Source: Phycisphaerales bacterium (GTDB lineage: Bacteria; Planctomycetota; Phycisphaerae; Sedimentisphaerales; Anaerobacaceae). From it: a stretch of 33,171 nt of DNA. Both the position numbers and the translations under genes were made by a program. Numbering within the stretch: the first letter of the stretch is position 1; each line of letters starts with the position of its first letter. The stretch is taken from NCBI GenBank assembly GCA_020343675.1, contig CP070806.1:125010-158180 (forward strand), written 5' to 3'. The notes below the pieces were generated by a model. The model saw nothing but the letters and a program-made list of their open reading frames with translations, did no database searches and was not told the DNA's origin. Of this stretch, positions 8,205 through 16,200 are shown piece after piece.

Positions 8205-8546
8205 GCGCTGTGCGGCCGAATTTGTGCTGCGCCGGGATATCGAGAATCCATCAGCCGGCCAATTGACGCAGGCGTCCGGTGAAGCACACGAGCAACGTTG
8301 TGAGAGCATCTGCAATTCTGTTCCCAGGAATAAGCTCCCACCACAGTCGGGGATAGTCCTGGCCGTTCTTAAGTGGGCCATCATGGCTACTTGATCCGGA
8401 AGTTCGATGTGATTTGTGTATCGTTGTCCGATAAATTCAGAACGCTGTCAGCTCGAAGTACAGATATCAAATAAGCCTTTCGTTGCTGACAGGACCATTG
8501 CTGCAATCAAAAAGGCCGAAAAGCTCTGAAATCCGCGTGTAATGCG

Positions 8547-8560
8547 GCACTACGTAGTGC
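8547..8560. repeat. 14-bp perfect palindrome gcactacgtagtgc
   Basis: A perfect inverted repeat about 210 bp upstream of the pseudopilin start, with a second tacgta directly after it (8561-8566). It could be an operator half-site pair or chance. No terminator T-tract follows. Confidence 0.6.
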
Positions 8561-8768
8561 TACGTATTTTTGCCTGACAGAAGCTAAACAAATCAAAGCC
8601 CCTTTACTTACAGCCGATGCGCAACCAGAGCGTAGTGCGAGAGACCATCTTACACGCTGAGGCACGCGGAGAAACGGCAACATCTGAATCAGCTCTGAAG
8701 CACGGTTCCTACTCGCTGGATCTCGCAGATGAAGCCAATAACAGACTTCTAAGGCGAAGGGGAAAAAA

Positions 8769-9254
8769 GTGTTTTCGAAGCTCAAGAAAAGGGAACGCCC
8801 GTCCGGGGCGACGCTCTTGGAGACAATCTGTGCGGCTGTTGTATTGTCGATCATCGTGATCGGGGCCACTGGCTATCGGTATCACTCCACCCTCAATGCC
8901 CGATGCGCTGACGAGCACATAGCTGCCGCCAGGCTTGGGCAATTGGTCTGTGCGAGTTGGGCGGGTCTCGAAGGTGACGAAACCTATGATCCAGTAGCCC
9001 ATCTCGGTTCAGAGCTGTCAATGGAGGTCTTGGGTCCTCCGAAAAGCTTGCCGCCGGCCTTTGTATTGTTGGGAAGGTACAGAGCCACTATTGAAGATGT
9101 TGACTACCGCATCGTGCTCTCCTGGAATGATGTTTCATCAGAGCTGCGGGCTCTATGGATTCGAGTCGAATGGGACTGGCGAGAGGAAGACCCCAGCGAC
9201 CCCCTTAAGCCCCTCAGGAAATCGTTTGTCATCATAACGTACGTACCGAAATAG
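8769..9254 (+). CDS. Type IV pilin-like / pseudopilin protein (PilV/GspI-like)
   Basis: A 161-residue prepilin-type protein with a GTG start at 8769, preceded at 6 nt by a purine-rich site (gaagggg). The short basic leader MFSKLKKRERPSG ends in Gly13, followed by ATLLE. This is a class III prepilin cleavage site with the conserved Glu at mature position 5. A hydrophobic helix follows (about 14-33, ETICAAVVLSIIVIGATGY). The remainder is a small globular domain with several Trp residues and no recognised family. It would be processed by a prepilin peptidase and assembled in a type IV pilus or type II secretion pseudopilus encoded elsewhere. The PilX/GspK-like gene follows after 43 nt, so the two form a minor-pilin operon. 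Confidence 0.82.
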   Translation: MFSKLKKRERPSGATLLETICAAVVLSIIVIGATGYRYHSTLNARCADEHIAAARLGQLVCASWAGLEGDETYDPVAHLGSELSMEVLGPPKSLPPAFVLLGRYRATIEDVDYRIVLSWNDVSSELRALWIRVEWDWREEDPSDPLKPLRKSFVIITYVPK

Positions 9255-9297
9255 AATGGATGGCGAAATGTCTCTCAAAGTAAAATCGAGTTAGATT

Positions 9298-10524
9298 ATG
9301 AACAGATGCCCAGGATTACGACAGAAGGGTTCTGCGTTGACACTGGCAGTATTTGCGATGGTGCTGCTGACCTTGACGGGTATGGCGTTGTTGGATCTCG
9401 GCTTCAAGTCGCGCATCAAGGCGATACGAACTGCTCAGGGGATTCGAGCCCAGTGGGCCGCTGATGCCGGAGTGTATAAAGCGTTGGCCGAGATGAACAA
9501 AAAGTTAAAGGCCAAAACGTGGTCTGATACGTCCATGCCGACGGTCACAGATGAGGCCCTGTTTCAGTCCGATCAGAGTTTCAGCTACCAAGTCGGAAGA
9601 AACGCCGACGGCACTTATATGGTAACATCCGTTGGAACAGCTGGTCCGATCGGAAAACAGGTTTCAGCGATTTTTGGACTCAAAGGTCTGTTTGAAAGCG
9701 CGATCCTTGTTAAGGATAGAATATCATTGATGCCTAACACACAGGTTAGAGGTTATAATTCAAAAGACCCGACTGACAGCGAGTTTGATTTGGCCATCGG
9801 CACAACAAGTACTCTGGCCGGCAGAATTCCTTTGGGGCCAGGCACCGTTGTCGATGGAGATGTCTTTGTGGGAGTTGGGGGCGATCCAAAAACCGTGATT
9901 GGAGCCGGCGGTACTATTACCGGCCAAAAATATTCATTGAACTTAGAACCCCACTTCCCTGATGTCATTCCACCTTCTCTGCCTGCGGTTGGCACACCCT
10001 TATCAACCAAAGGAGAAACGATCATGCTCAATCCTTCCAATAGCGGAACCTATTCCGAGATCAACTTATCCCAGGCCCGTGGACAGCCTGGCGTCTTAGA
10101 AATACAGGGCGGTGAAGTCATTCTCCACATCACCGGGAATATTAACCTGGGAAATGGCTGTGAACTCATCGTCAGACCTGGTTCAAGTTTGGTGCTCTAC
10201 GTCGATGGAGATATCGCCAGTGACAATTCGGTCGGCATCAATAATGAAGCCGGCAACGTCAAGGATTTGCAGCTATATGCGACAGGTACAGGTGGGCAGG
10301 TATTCAGCCTGAAGGCCAAGAGTTCGGTGTTTGGGACTGTATATGCCCCGGAGGCCGACATTACATTATACCCGAATTCGGAAATGCGAGGTGCAATCGT
10401 AGGCCGGAATGTAACATTTAAGAGTGGCGCGTTCTTCCATTATGATGAAGCGCTCAAAGAAGCTCAAGTAGGCGATGAGGGGGTGAGCTTTGTAGTCAAA
10501 CGGTGGTATGATGGAAATCCATAA
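9298..10524 (+). CDS. PilX/GspK-like minor pilin with large beta-rich C-terminal domain (DUF7305-like)
   Basis: A 408-residue protein. Its N-terminus has the prepilin-like motif QKG/SALTLAVFAM and one hydrophobic helix to about residue 33. The glutamate at mature position 5 is absent, as in GspK and PilX proteins. The segment AQWAADAGVYKALAEM (about 50-65) is typical of PilX_N/GspK. The C-terminal half (about 130-400) is rich in Gly, Asn and Val and looks like a beta-helix or beta-sandwich, ending with VFGTVYAPEADITL...MRGAIVGRNVTFKSG. That motif is typical of the adhesin-like domain (DUF7305) found in planctomycete and delta-proteobacterial pilus-tip proteins. It probably caps a pilus or pseudopilus with the upstream pilin. 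ATG 9298 lacks a clear Shine-Dalgarno site, so translational coupling to the upstream gene is possible. Confidence 0.82.
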   Translation: MNRCPGLRQKGSALTLAVFAMVLLTLTGMALLDLGFKSRIKAIRTAQGIRAQWAADAGVYKALAEMNKKLKAKTWSDTSMPTVTDEALFQSDQSFSYQVGRNADGTYMVTSVGTAGPIGKQVSAIFGLKGLFESAILVKDRISLMPNTQVRGYNSKDPTDSEFDLAIGTTSTLAGRIPLGPGTVVDGDVFVGVGGDPKTVIGAGGTITGQKYSLNLEPHFPDVIPPSLPAVGTPLSTKGETIMLNPSNSGTYSEINLSQARGQPGVLEIQGGEVILHITGNINLGNGCELIVRPGSSLVLYVDGDIASDNSVGINNEAGNVKDLQLYATGTGGQVFSLKAKSSVFGTVYAPEADITLYPNSEMRGAIVGRNVTFKSGAFFHYDEALKEAQVGDEGVSFVVKRWYDGNP

Positions 10525-10568
10525 TCGTCAAGTGTTGGCGAGACGAACGAGTGTCGGTGATTCAGGTC

Positions 10569-10590
10569 AGATTATGAGCTTCCATAATCT
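10569..10590. other. Perfect 8-bp inverted repeat (agattatg / cataatct)
   Basis: Stem 10569-10576 pairs with 10583-10590 around a 6-nt loop (agcttc), 45 bp after the PilX-like stop. The right arm repeats the sequence tccataatc that ends the gene itself. AT-rich with no T-tract, so not a standard terminator. It may be an RNA 3'-end stabiliser or a protein-binding site. Confidence 0.45.
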
Positions 10591-10742
10591 ACGATCCGGA
10601 GAATGATTCAAGCCTTCGCCGTGGCGATCCATTGCCCACGAGCGCAACCTGCTGCCTGGCTGATGGGGCTTCTTGAAAAAACTTCAATGGACCCGTCTTC
10701 CAACGCATTGACACATTCACTTGCTATAGTCGGATCGGGGAT

Positions 10743-11372
10743 TCAACATGCTCTTGCGGCCCTGGTCATTCTGTCGAGGCCGTCGAGGCACTTTTGCGAC
10801 CAGGTTTCTAACGTGTCGCGGGTCTGTTCGAGCTCGTCGGCCGTCTTAAAGGCCATCTGGGTGATCATCTGCTCGCGCTTGCTGACCTTCGGTTCATCGA
10901 GATTCCAGCAGTGGACGATGCCGAGATGGACGCTGCCGACCTCGTTCGAATCGTCGTTGAGCAGGGCGACGACGCGGTCGCTGTAGGCCGTCTCGACGGA
11001 GACCTCCTCGGCGACCTCACGCTCAACCGCGGCCAGATACGTCTGGTAAAAGTCGGCGTTGAACAGGGGCATGTCGTCGGCGGGATTGATGTGGCCGCCG
11101 ATGCCGATGGAGCGTTTTGCGACTAATCGCGTCTCGCCGGCTCTGGCGCCCCGGACGTAGCTGAGATACTTGCCCTGATGAGTCATGATGACGTAGGGGA
11201 TGATCTGCTTGAAGGACGGGTCGTGCTCGGCCTGCGAACGCGGCATGAAACGCGGCACGCCCGGCACGAAAATCCGCTCGAGGTAGAGGTCCACGTCGAA
11301 GGTCAGACCCTCGAAGATGCCGACCTGCTCGATGATCGTTCGCTCGATAACCAGTACCTGCTCTTGAGGCAT
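10743..11372 (-). CDS. MutT/Nudix-family predicted phosphoesterase (COG4112-like)
   Basis: A 209-residue protein with an ATG start at 11372. The Nudix-type signature begins with GIGGHINPADD (90-100) and continues as VEREVAEEVSVE (116-127), which contains the metal-binding REVAEEV. The spacing between the glycine segment and this helix is a little longer than in the classical Gx5Ex7REUxEExGU box. Flanking segments such as YVIMTHQGKYLSYVRG (60-75) and GSVHLGIVHCWNL (146-158) fit the MutT-like phosphoesterases grouped as COG4112. Nudix enzymes hydrolyse nucleoside diphosphates linked to another moiety; the substrate here is unknown. The C-terminal 25 residues are duplicated as a remnant at 8121-8204. 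The gene faces the pilin genes and stands alone on the minus strand. Confidence 0.85.
   Translation of the reverse strand: MPQEQVLVIERTIIEQVGIFEGLTFDVDLYLERIFVPGVPRFMPRSQAEHDPSFKQIIPYVIMTHQGKYLSYVRGARAGETRLVAKRSIGIGGHINPADDMPLFNADFYQTYLAAVEREVAEEVSVETAYSDRVVALLNDDSNEVGSVHLGIVHCWNLDEPKVSKREQMITQMAFKTADELEQTRDTLETWSQKCLDGLDRMTRAARAC
10757..10840. repeat. Right copy of about 84-bp imperfect direct repeat flanking the pilin cassette
   Basis: Corresponds to 8121-8204 in the same orientation and lies inside the 3' end of the Nudix gene. The two copies enclose 8205-10756, which contains both pilin-like genes and nothing else recognisable. Confidence 0.75.
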
Positions 11373-11901
11373 TCAATCGCTCCCGTACAAAACAAAACGG
11401 CGGGGCCAGCCCCATCCGACAAATTCAGCCGCTGCGCACTTGATGATATTATTGTGAGAATCACTGCGAACACAAGGAAAAAAGCAGAAGACGAAATACA
11501 GCAGGCAGAATGCAGAAGACGGGAGACGAAGCGCTGCAATGCGACGGTATCCTTTTGCTCATCGAGATACAGGATTCGGCGAGTTGATATTAAGGAATAA
11601 CCTGATTGGTGTCCCGCTGTGGATTGCAGATAATACAATATCTGTGGCTTTGTGCAAGGCCCGGTTGCTGTCGTTGACGAGCATGGAGGCGATAGGCTAC
11701 CTTGAAAAGGGCTTCTCGGCACGGAAGCTCACAGAAACCTGCAAGCCCCTGCCCAGCTCTCCTTTCTCCGCACGCAAGCAGGGGCTTCTTTTCTTGGCCG
11801 CGCCTCCGTCGAAGCAACTCGGCGCTTGCAAAGCGCCGCCGCGTGCGTTACCCTGACCACGAGTCAAATGAGCTGGCCGAACGAAATAAGGTCCGTCGCA
11901 C
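11373..11901. other. 529-bp intergenic region with purine-rich repeats and a terminator-like hairpin
   Basis: Lies between the divergent Nudix (-) and yjbQ (+) genes. gcagaagac occurs at 11484-11492 and again at 11512-11520, with gcagaa between, in a purine-rich stretch. A hairpin with downstream T-rich bases lies at 11743-11795. Short open frames on both strands show no recognisable protein. Confidence 0.55.
11743..11795 (+). terminator. Terminator-like hairpin (aagcccctgc ... gcaggggctt + cttttctt)
   Basis: A perfect 10-bp GC-rich stem, 11743-11752 with 11778-11787, a 25-nt loop, then cttttctt. On the + strand this resembles a rho-independent terminator, although the loop is long and the T-tract is interrupted. 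No + strand gene is visible just upstream, so it may end an unannotated RNA or act as leader attenuation for yjbQ, which starts about 105 bp further on. Confidence 0.5.
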
Positions 11902-12321
11902 ATGGTTAAAACACAGAACATTACGGTCAAGACACGCGGCAACTGCGAAGTCATCAATATTACCGAGCAGGTCAGTGGGGCGGTTGCTCTGGCGGATATC
12001 CGGCAGGGGACGGCGACGCTGTTCAACATCGGCTCGACGGCTGGGATTACCACGACCGAATACGAGCCGGGCCTGGCCAACCACGACCTCGAAGCGGCGT
12101 TCGAGAAGATTGCGCCGGAGAACGACCGCTACGAGCACGAGCAGACCTGGCACGACGACAACGGCCACGCCCACGTGCGGGCCTCGCTGCTCGGGCCTTC
12201 GCTGTGCGTGCCCATCGTGGACGGCCGGCTCACCCTCGGGACGTGGCAGCAGATTATCCTGGTCGATTTCGATACGAGGCCGAGAACGAGAACCATCGTC
12301 TGTCAGATTGTCGGAGATTGA
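11902..12321 (+). CDS. yjbQ: YjbQ / UPF0047 family protein (secondary thiamine-phosphate synthase-like)
   Basis: A 139-residue protein matching the full length of the YjbQ/UPF0047 family. Typical segments are GTATLFNIGSTAGITTTEYEPG (about 36-57, the GST-A-ITT-EYEPG variant seen in archaeal and some bacterial members), HDDNGHAHVRASLLGPS (84-100) with His84, His89 and His91 as likely metal or active-site residues, and GRLTLGTWQQIILVDFD (108-124) near the end. Escherichia coli YjbQ has weak thiamine-phosphate synthase activity in vitro and the physiological role is unsettled. The gene ends at TGA 12319-12321, overlapping the TTG start of the HAD phosphatase by 4 bp, so the two are translationally coupled. 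An aagg at about 11888 is the only candidate ribosome site. Confidence 0.92.
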   Translation: MVKTQNITVKTRGNCEVINITEQVSGAVALADIRQGTATLFNIGSTAGITTTEYEPGLANHDLEAAFEKIAPENDRYEHEQTWHDDNGHAHVRASLLGPSLCVPIVDGRLTLGTWQQIILVDFDTRPRTRTIVCQIVGD

Positions 12322-12980
12322 AGATCGAATTTCACGCTGTACTTTTCGACCTGGATGGGACATTGCTCGACACGCTGGCCGACATTGCCGCGGCCGCCAA
12401 CGCGGCGCTGGAGCGGCTCGGTTTTTCGCCGCGCCCGATTGAGAGTTACCGGCATTTTGTCGGCGACGGTGCGGGCTGTCTGGCCCGGCGCGTGCTGGGC
12501 GAAGGGCGGGACGATGAGGCGACCGTCGAGCGGTGCAGGCGGGCCATCGCCGAGCAATATCAGAAGTGCTGGGCGCAGACGACCCGGCCTTATCCGGGCG
12601 TGCACGAGCTGGTGGCCGAACTGCGGCGTCGCGGTGTGCCAATGGCCGTACTCTCGAACAAGCCTCACGAGGCAACAGCAAGGGTCGTCGAACATTTCTT
12701 CCCCGAGAATCCTTTTCATATCGTTCGCGGCGCGCTGCCCGACGTCCCCATCAAGCCTGATCCGGCAGCAGCGTTTCAAATCGCGGAAGAGTTGAGCGTT
12801 GAGCCGTCGCAGTTTATTTATCTGGGTGACACCGACACCGACATGCGAACCGCCGTGGCGGCGGGCATGTTCCCCGCCGGAGTTCTCTGGGGCTTCCGCA
12901 CCGCCGATGAGCTGACCGCCAGCGGCGCCAAGATTCTCCTCAACACTCCCGCCGACGTCCTGAATCTGCTGTCTCTTTGA
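12318..12980 (+). CDS. HAD-family hydrolase, phosphoglycolate phosphatase-like
   Basis: A 220-residue HAD subfamily IA phosphatase. The start is taken as TTG 12318, which overlaps the yjbQ stop (TTGA). The longer upstream extension reads through yjbQ in another frame and adds only low-complexity residues, whereas from 12318 the protein begins KIEFHAVLFDLDGTLLDT as expected. Motif I is DLDGT (Asp11, Asp13), motif II is LSNKP (Ser113), motif III is IKPDP (Lys146) and motif IV is GDTDTD (Asp171). The alpha-helical cap domain (about 18-85) is of the Gph type. Likely acts on phosphoglycolate or a similar small phosphoester in the cytoplasm. Pairing with yjbQ gives no obvious pathway. Confidence 0.9.
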   Translation: MKIEFHAVLFDLDGTLLDTLADIAAAANAALERLGFSPRPIESYRHFVGDGAGCLARRVLGEGRDDEATVERCRRAIAEQYQKCWAQTTRPYPGVHELVAELRRRGVPMAVLSNKPHEATARVVEHFFPENPFHIVRGALPDVPIKPDPAAAFQIAEELSVEPSQFIYLGDTDTDMRTAVAAGMFPAGVLWGFRTADELTASGAKILLNTPADVLNLLSL

Positions 12981-13090
12981 TGTCTCCGGTGACAAGCAGA
13001 GACTTCTAATTCCTGGTATTTTAGACACGATACAACCGACTTTAGTTACTTTGGAATGTCTCTTTTCAGATTCATAGCTCAAAATTTGAC

Positions 13091-13118
13091 TTGACATTTA
13101 CGTCGAAATGAGTATATT
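13091..13118 (+). promoter_or_regulatory. Predicted sigma-70-type promoter (TTGACA-N16-TATATT)
   Basis: Perfect -35 TTGACA at 13091-13096 and -10 TATATT at 13113-13118 with a 16-bp spacer, in an AT-rich gap, 160 bp upstream of the multidomain peptidase start at 13278. The distance leaves a leader of about 150 nt. Confidence 0.65.
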
Positions 13119-13277
13119 TTGGTATGGCTTTTCAAATTCCCCCACGTCAAGCTTCTGGGAGAAAGGAGAAAAGGACGTTGTAATTCATTCTAGATAAGTT
13201 AGTTGTTTGACGAGAGGGTGCTATCTGCACACGCCAACGATCCCGGTATTATCGACAATTTGCACAGGAGAACCAAT

Positions 13278-16200
13278 ATGAGAAGCATTCGATTCTATGT
13301 CAAAATTGAGCTTATCATGATCCTGCTATCCGTTTCGCTTGGGATTGAAGCTGCATCTTCAAGTGCCAATTTGCAGGACTTGGCAACACAGGATGTGCAG
13401 ATGATTGAAGTGGAAGTAGCCCGATTTGCAGCGATGTCTGCCCTCCCGCTTTTCTACGAAGGCGGTTGGCAGTATTTCGATCATTTGGTTTACTACGACC
13501 TGGAAGGCAGGCCCGTTACGTATGCCATTATCTTTAAACGGCAGCTTCAGGGAGCAACCGTTACACCCGAATCTATAGTCACCCCAACCCTCACCACGGG
13601 TAAATTGGAAACGCTGGAAGACGGCACGATGAACATGCGGGAAGCAGCTGACGTCTTAACGGATCAGATTTCTGAGATAAAGGTTATGAGCGTCCTGAGC
13701 ACTGAAGAGAAGGCGTTGCTATACCGGGAGCTTGCAGAGCAAAAAAGTGAGATACAAAGGCTTATTTATGGCATGGATGAATTTGCCACCGTGGTCACTG
13801 GGGCCAGAGAGGATATGCCGCTTATTGTGAAGTGCTATGAGGGATTTCCACCGGCTTTTGTCAAGAAATCCGATGCTGAGGCCCTGGCGCAAGACCAGGA
13901 TCCCTCGGGCAATTGGCACATCAAACGACTGATATATCTCGACCGATTCACAGAGGCTGTAGAAGTAGTGCGTGAATCGGGTACCAGTGCGAGAATTCTC
14001 ACTAACGAAGAGGGCGTGGTGGTCAACATGCGGACCTACGGAATCGAACAGCGATCAACACTTCGCCAGCGATTTGACAAAGCTCGGCTCCATACAGGAG
14101 CAGGGCAACAGCAGGCCGATCCAGACAATGTCATTCAAAGAAACAGGCGAGTATGGCAGTTATGGAGACAGCAAGCTCTCGATGGCTTATTGCAGGCTGA
14201 TTCGTCTGATGCCTTATCTGGCGAGACAATCCTTACCGAGTCAGAAATGCTGCCAGTGGGCTCTGATCAGAAAATCGGCACGAATTCGCCTGTCCGCGAT
14301 ATAGCAGTCAGAGCAGACAGGGCGGATCTCCGGCCGTATCAGCTGGAAGGCTGGGCGGATACGATCCTGGTTACCGATGGTCCCGATCAAACCACCGACA
14401 CCACAGTATATGCATACCACAAAGTCTTCTTAAAGTGCGCCTATGCTAATTTTGGCTATGCAGATACTGCGAGTTTCTGGGTGAGAATAGAAGATACGAT
14501 TTCTGAACAGGTAGTAGCTGAATGGAAGGTCGATCCTGTTGTCGCCCAAGGAATATCGGTATGTGGGGGGTGGGTGAAGCTGCTCAAAGGCTCAAGTAGC
14601 ACCCACGGGCTCAAGGTGACTGTTGACAGCCGTTTTGACGTGAGTGAATCCGACGAAGACAACAACACGTACACCCGATCTATTCATGTCCACGATGACA
14701 TTGTCAGGAAGAACGAGATCCCAGGCGCATCCAACAAGCCATATTCATCCGTCCCCGTATATGTCAACAACCAAGCCGTTTATGATATCCCCGGTTACCC
14801 GAACGATAAGGGTATCTGTGTGGCAACGGCGACTGCGGATATCCTGGGTTACTGGGATCGAACACCGTATGAAGGTGTTACCTATTCCAACTTGGTTGCC
14901 AATATTATCGCGCCTCTCAGGGATACAAGTCCACCGAATGCGAATGTTCGTGATCTGGTTGTGACGCTTGGAAAATATTACTATGTCGATCACTACAGTA
15001 CGGATCAGGTCAAGAGAGAGGCGATTCGATACGTCGCCAATGAATTGAATGGTTATGGATTCGATGTGCAGCTTTATGATACGGATGCAGGGGAAACGAA
15101 GAATCAGCTTTTTCAGAGGATACGAACAGAGATAGACGCAGCACGACCTGTGCTTTGGGGGGTAGATAGTCTGAGCCAAGAGGCGCGATCAGGCCACGCC
15201 ATGCCTGTTATCGGATATGTTGATTGCAGTGGGACTGACTTTGACTCGGCGTTTGTGCATGTGAACCTCACTATCAATGGTGACGACGGTAGGAGTGACG
15301 AGTATGTTTATTGGTATGGTGGTGATCTATTGGATGTCGATAGCGACGATATTGTCACAATAATACCTGGTATCAGTGAAAGCGGACCCTCAAAGGCCAC
15401 TAATCCCACACCAGTCAATGGTGCGACAAACCAGCTAACCACTGTGAACCTGAGCTGGTCTGACGGCGGAGGTGCGAGCAGTTACGATATCTATTTGGGC
15501 ACAGATTCTTCACCTGACGCGGGTGAATTCAAGCGTAACCAGTCTGGACAGACATATAACTCTGGGACTCTCCAGTACGATACAACCTACTACTGGCGCA
15601 TTGATGCCAAGAATATGCAAGGGACTGCAACAGGCGATGTCTGGAGGTTTACGACGACAAAACCGGGCGGAGGCGTGAAAGGGCAGTACTATCTACACTA
15701 CAAAGCGACTCCTCCAGATCCGCCCTCGAATGCCTTTACGACTCATATGCTGACTCGCACAGACCCTCAGATTAACTTCAACTGGGGTAACGAATCGCCT
15801 GATCCATCAATTCACTACGACTACTTTTCAGCGAAGTGGACCGGGGAAATACGGGCTACGTTTACTGAGCCATATACGTTTTACACGATGACTGACGATG
15901 GCGTGAAGTTGTGGGTGGATGGCCGGTTGCTCGTTGATAACTGGACCAACCACGCGCCCATTGAGAACGCGGGCACGATTGATCTCGTGGCTGGACGGAC
16001 ATACTCGCTTGAGATGTGGTGGTATGAGTACGGAGGCGGCGCTGTTGCCGAACTGCGTTGGTGGAGCCCCCACACACCCAAGCAACTTGTGCCTCAATCT
16101 GCGTTGTCCACGCCGATCAGAGCAAGCAGCCCTGAGCCCCTGAGTGGAGCTGTGGACGTACAGGCCCGGCCCATGCTGACCTGGACGCCGGGCGAGTTTG

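Larger units (their letters stand above)
7921..8768. other. 848-bp intergenic region with Nudix-gene scrap and palindrome
   Basis: Between the divergently transcribed ATPase gene (-) and pilin genes (+). It must contain promoters for both, but no clear -35/-10 pair is visible. It holds the 3' scrap of a Nudix gene at 8121-8204 and a 14-bp palindrome at 8547-8560. Several short open frames cross it on both strands, but none has a ribosome site plus a recognisable protein. Confidence 0.6.

Noticed and set aside
11599..11606. aacctgat, reminiscent of the TPP riboswitch core, upstream of yjbQ
   Set aside because: The other conserved TPP elements (ctgaga and the matching stems) are missing.
12204..12317. 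Longer N-terminus for the HAD phosphatase
   Set aside because: These codons lie within yjbQ in another frame and encode no family sequence; TTG 12318 fits the family.
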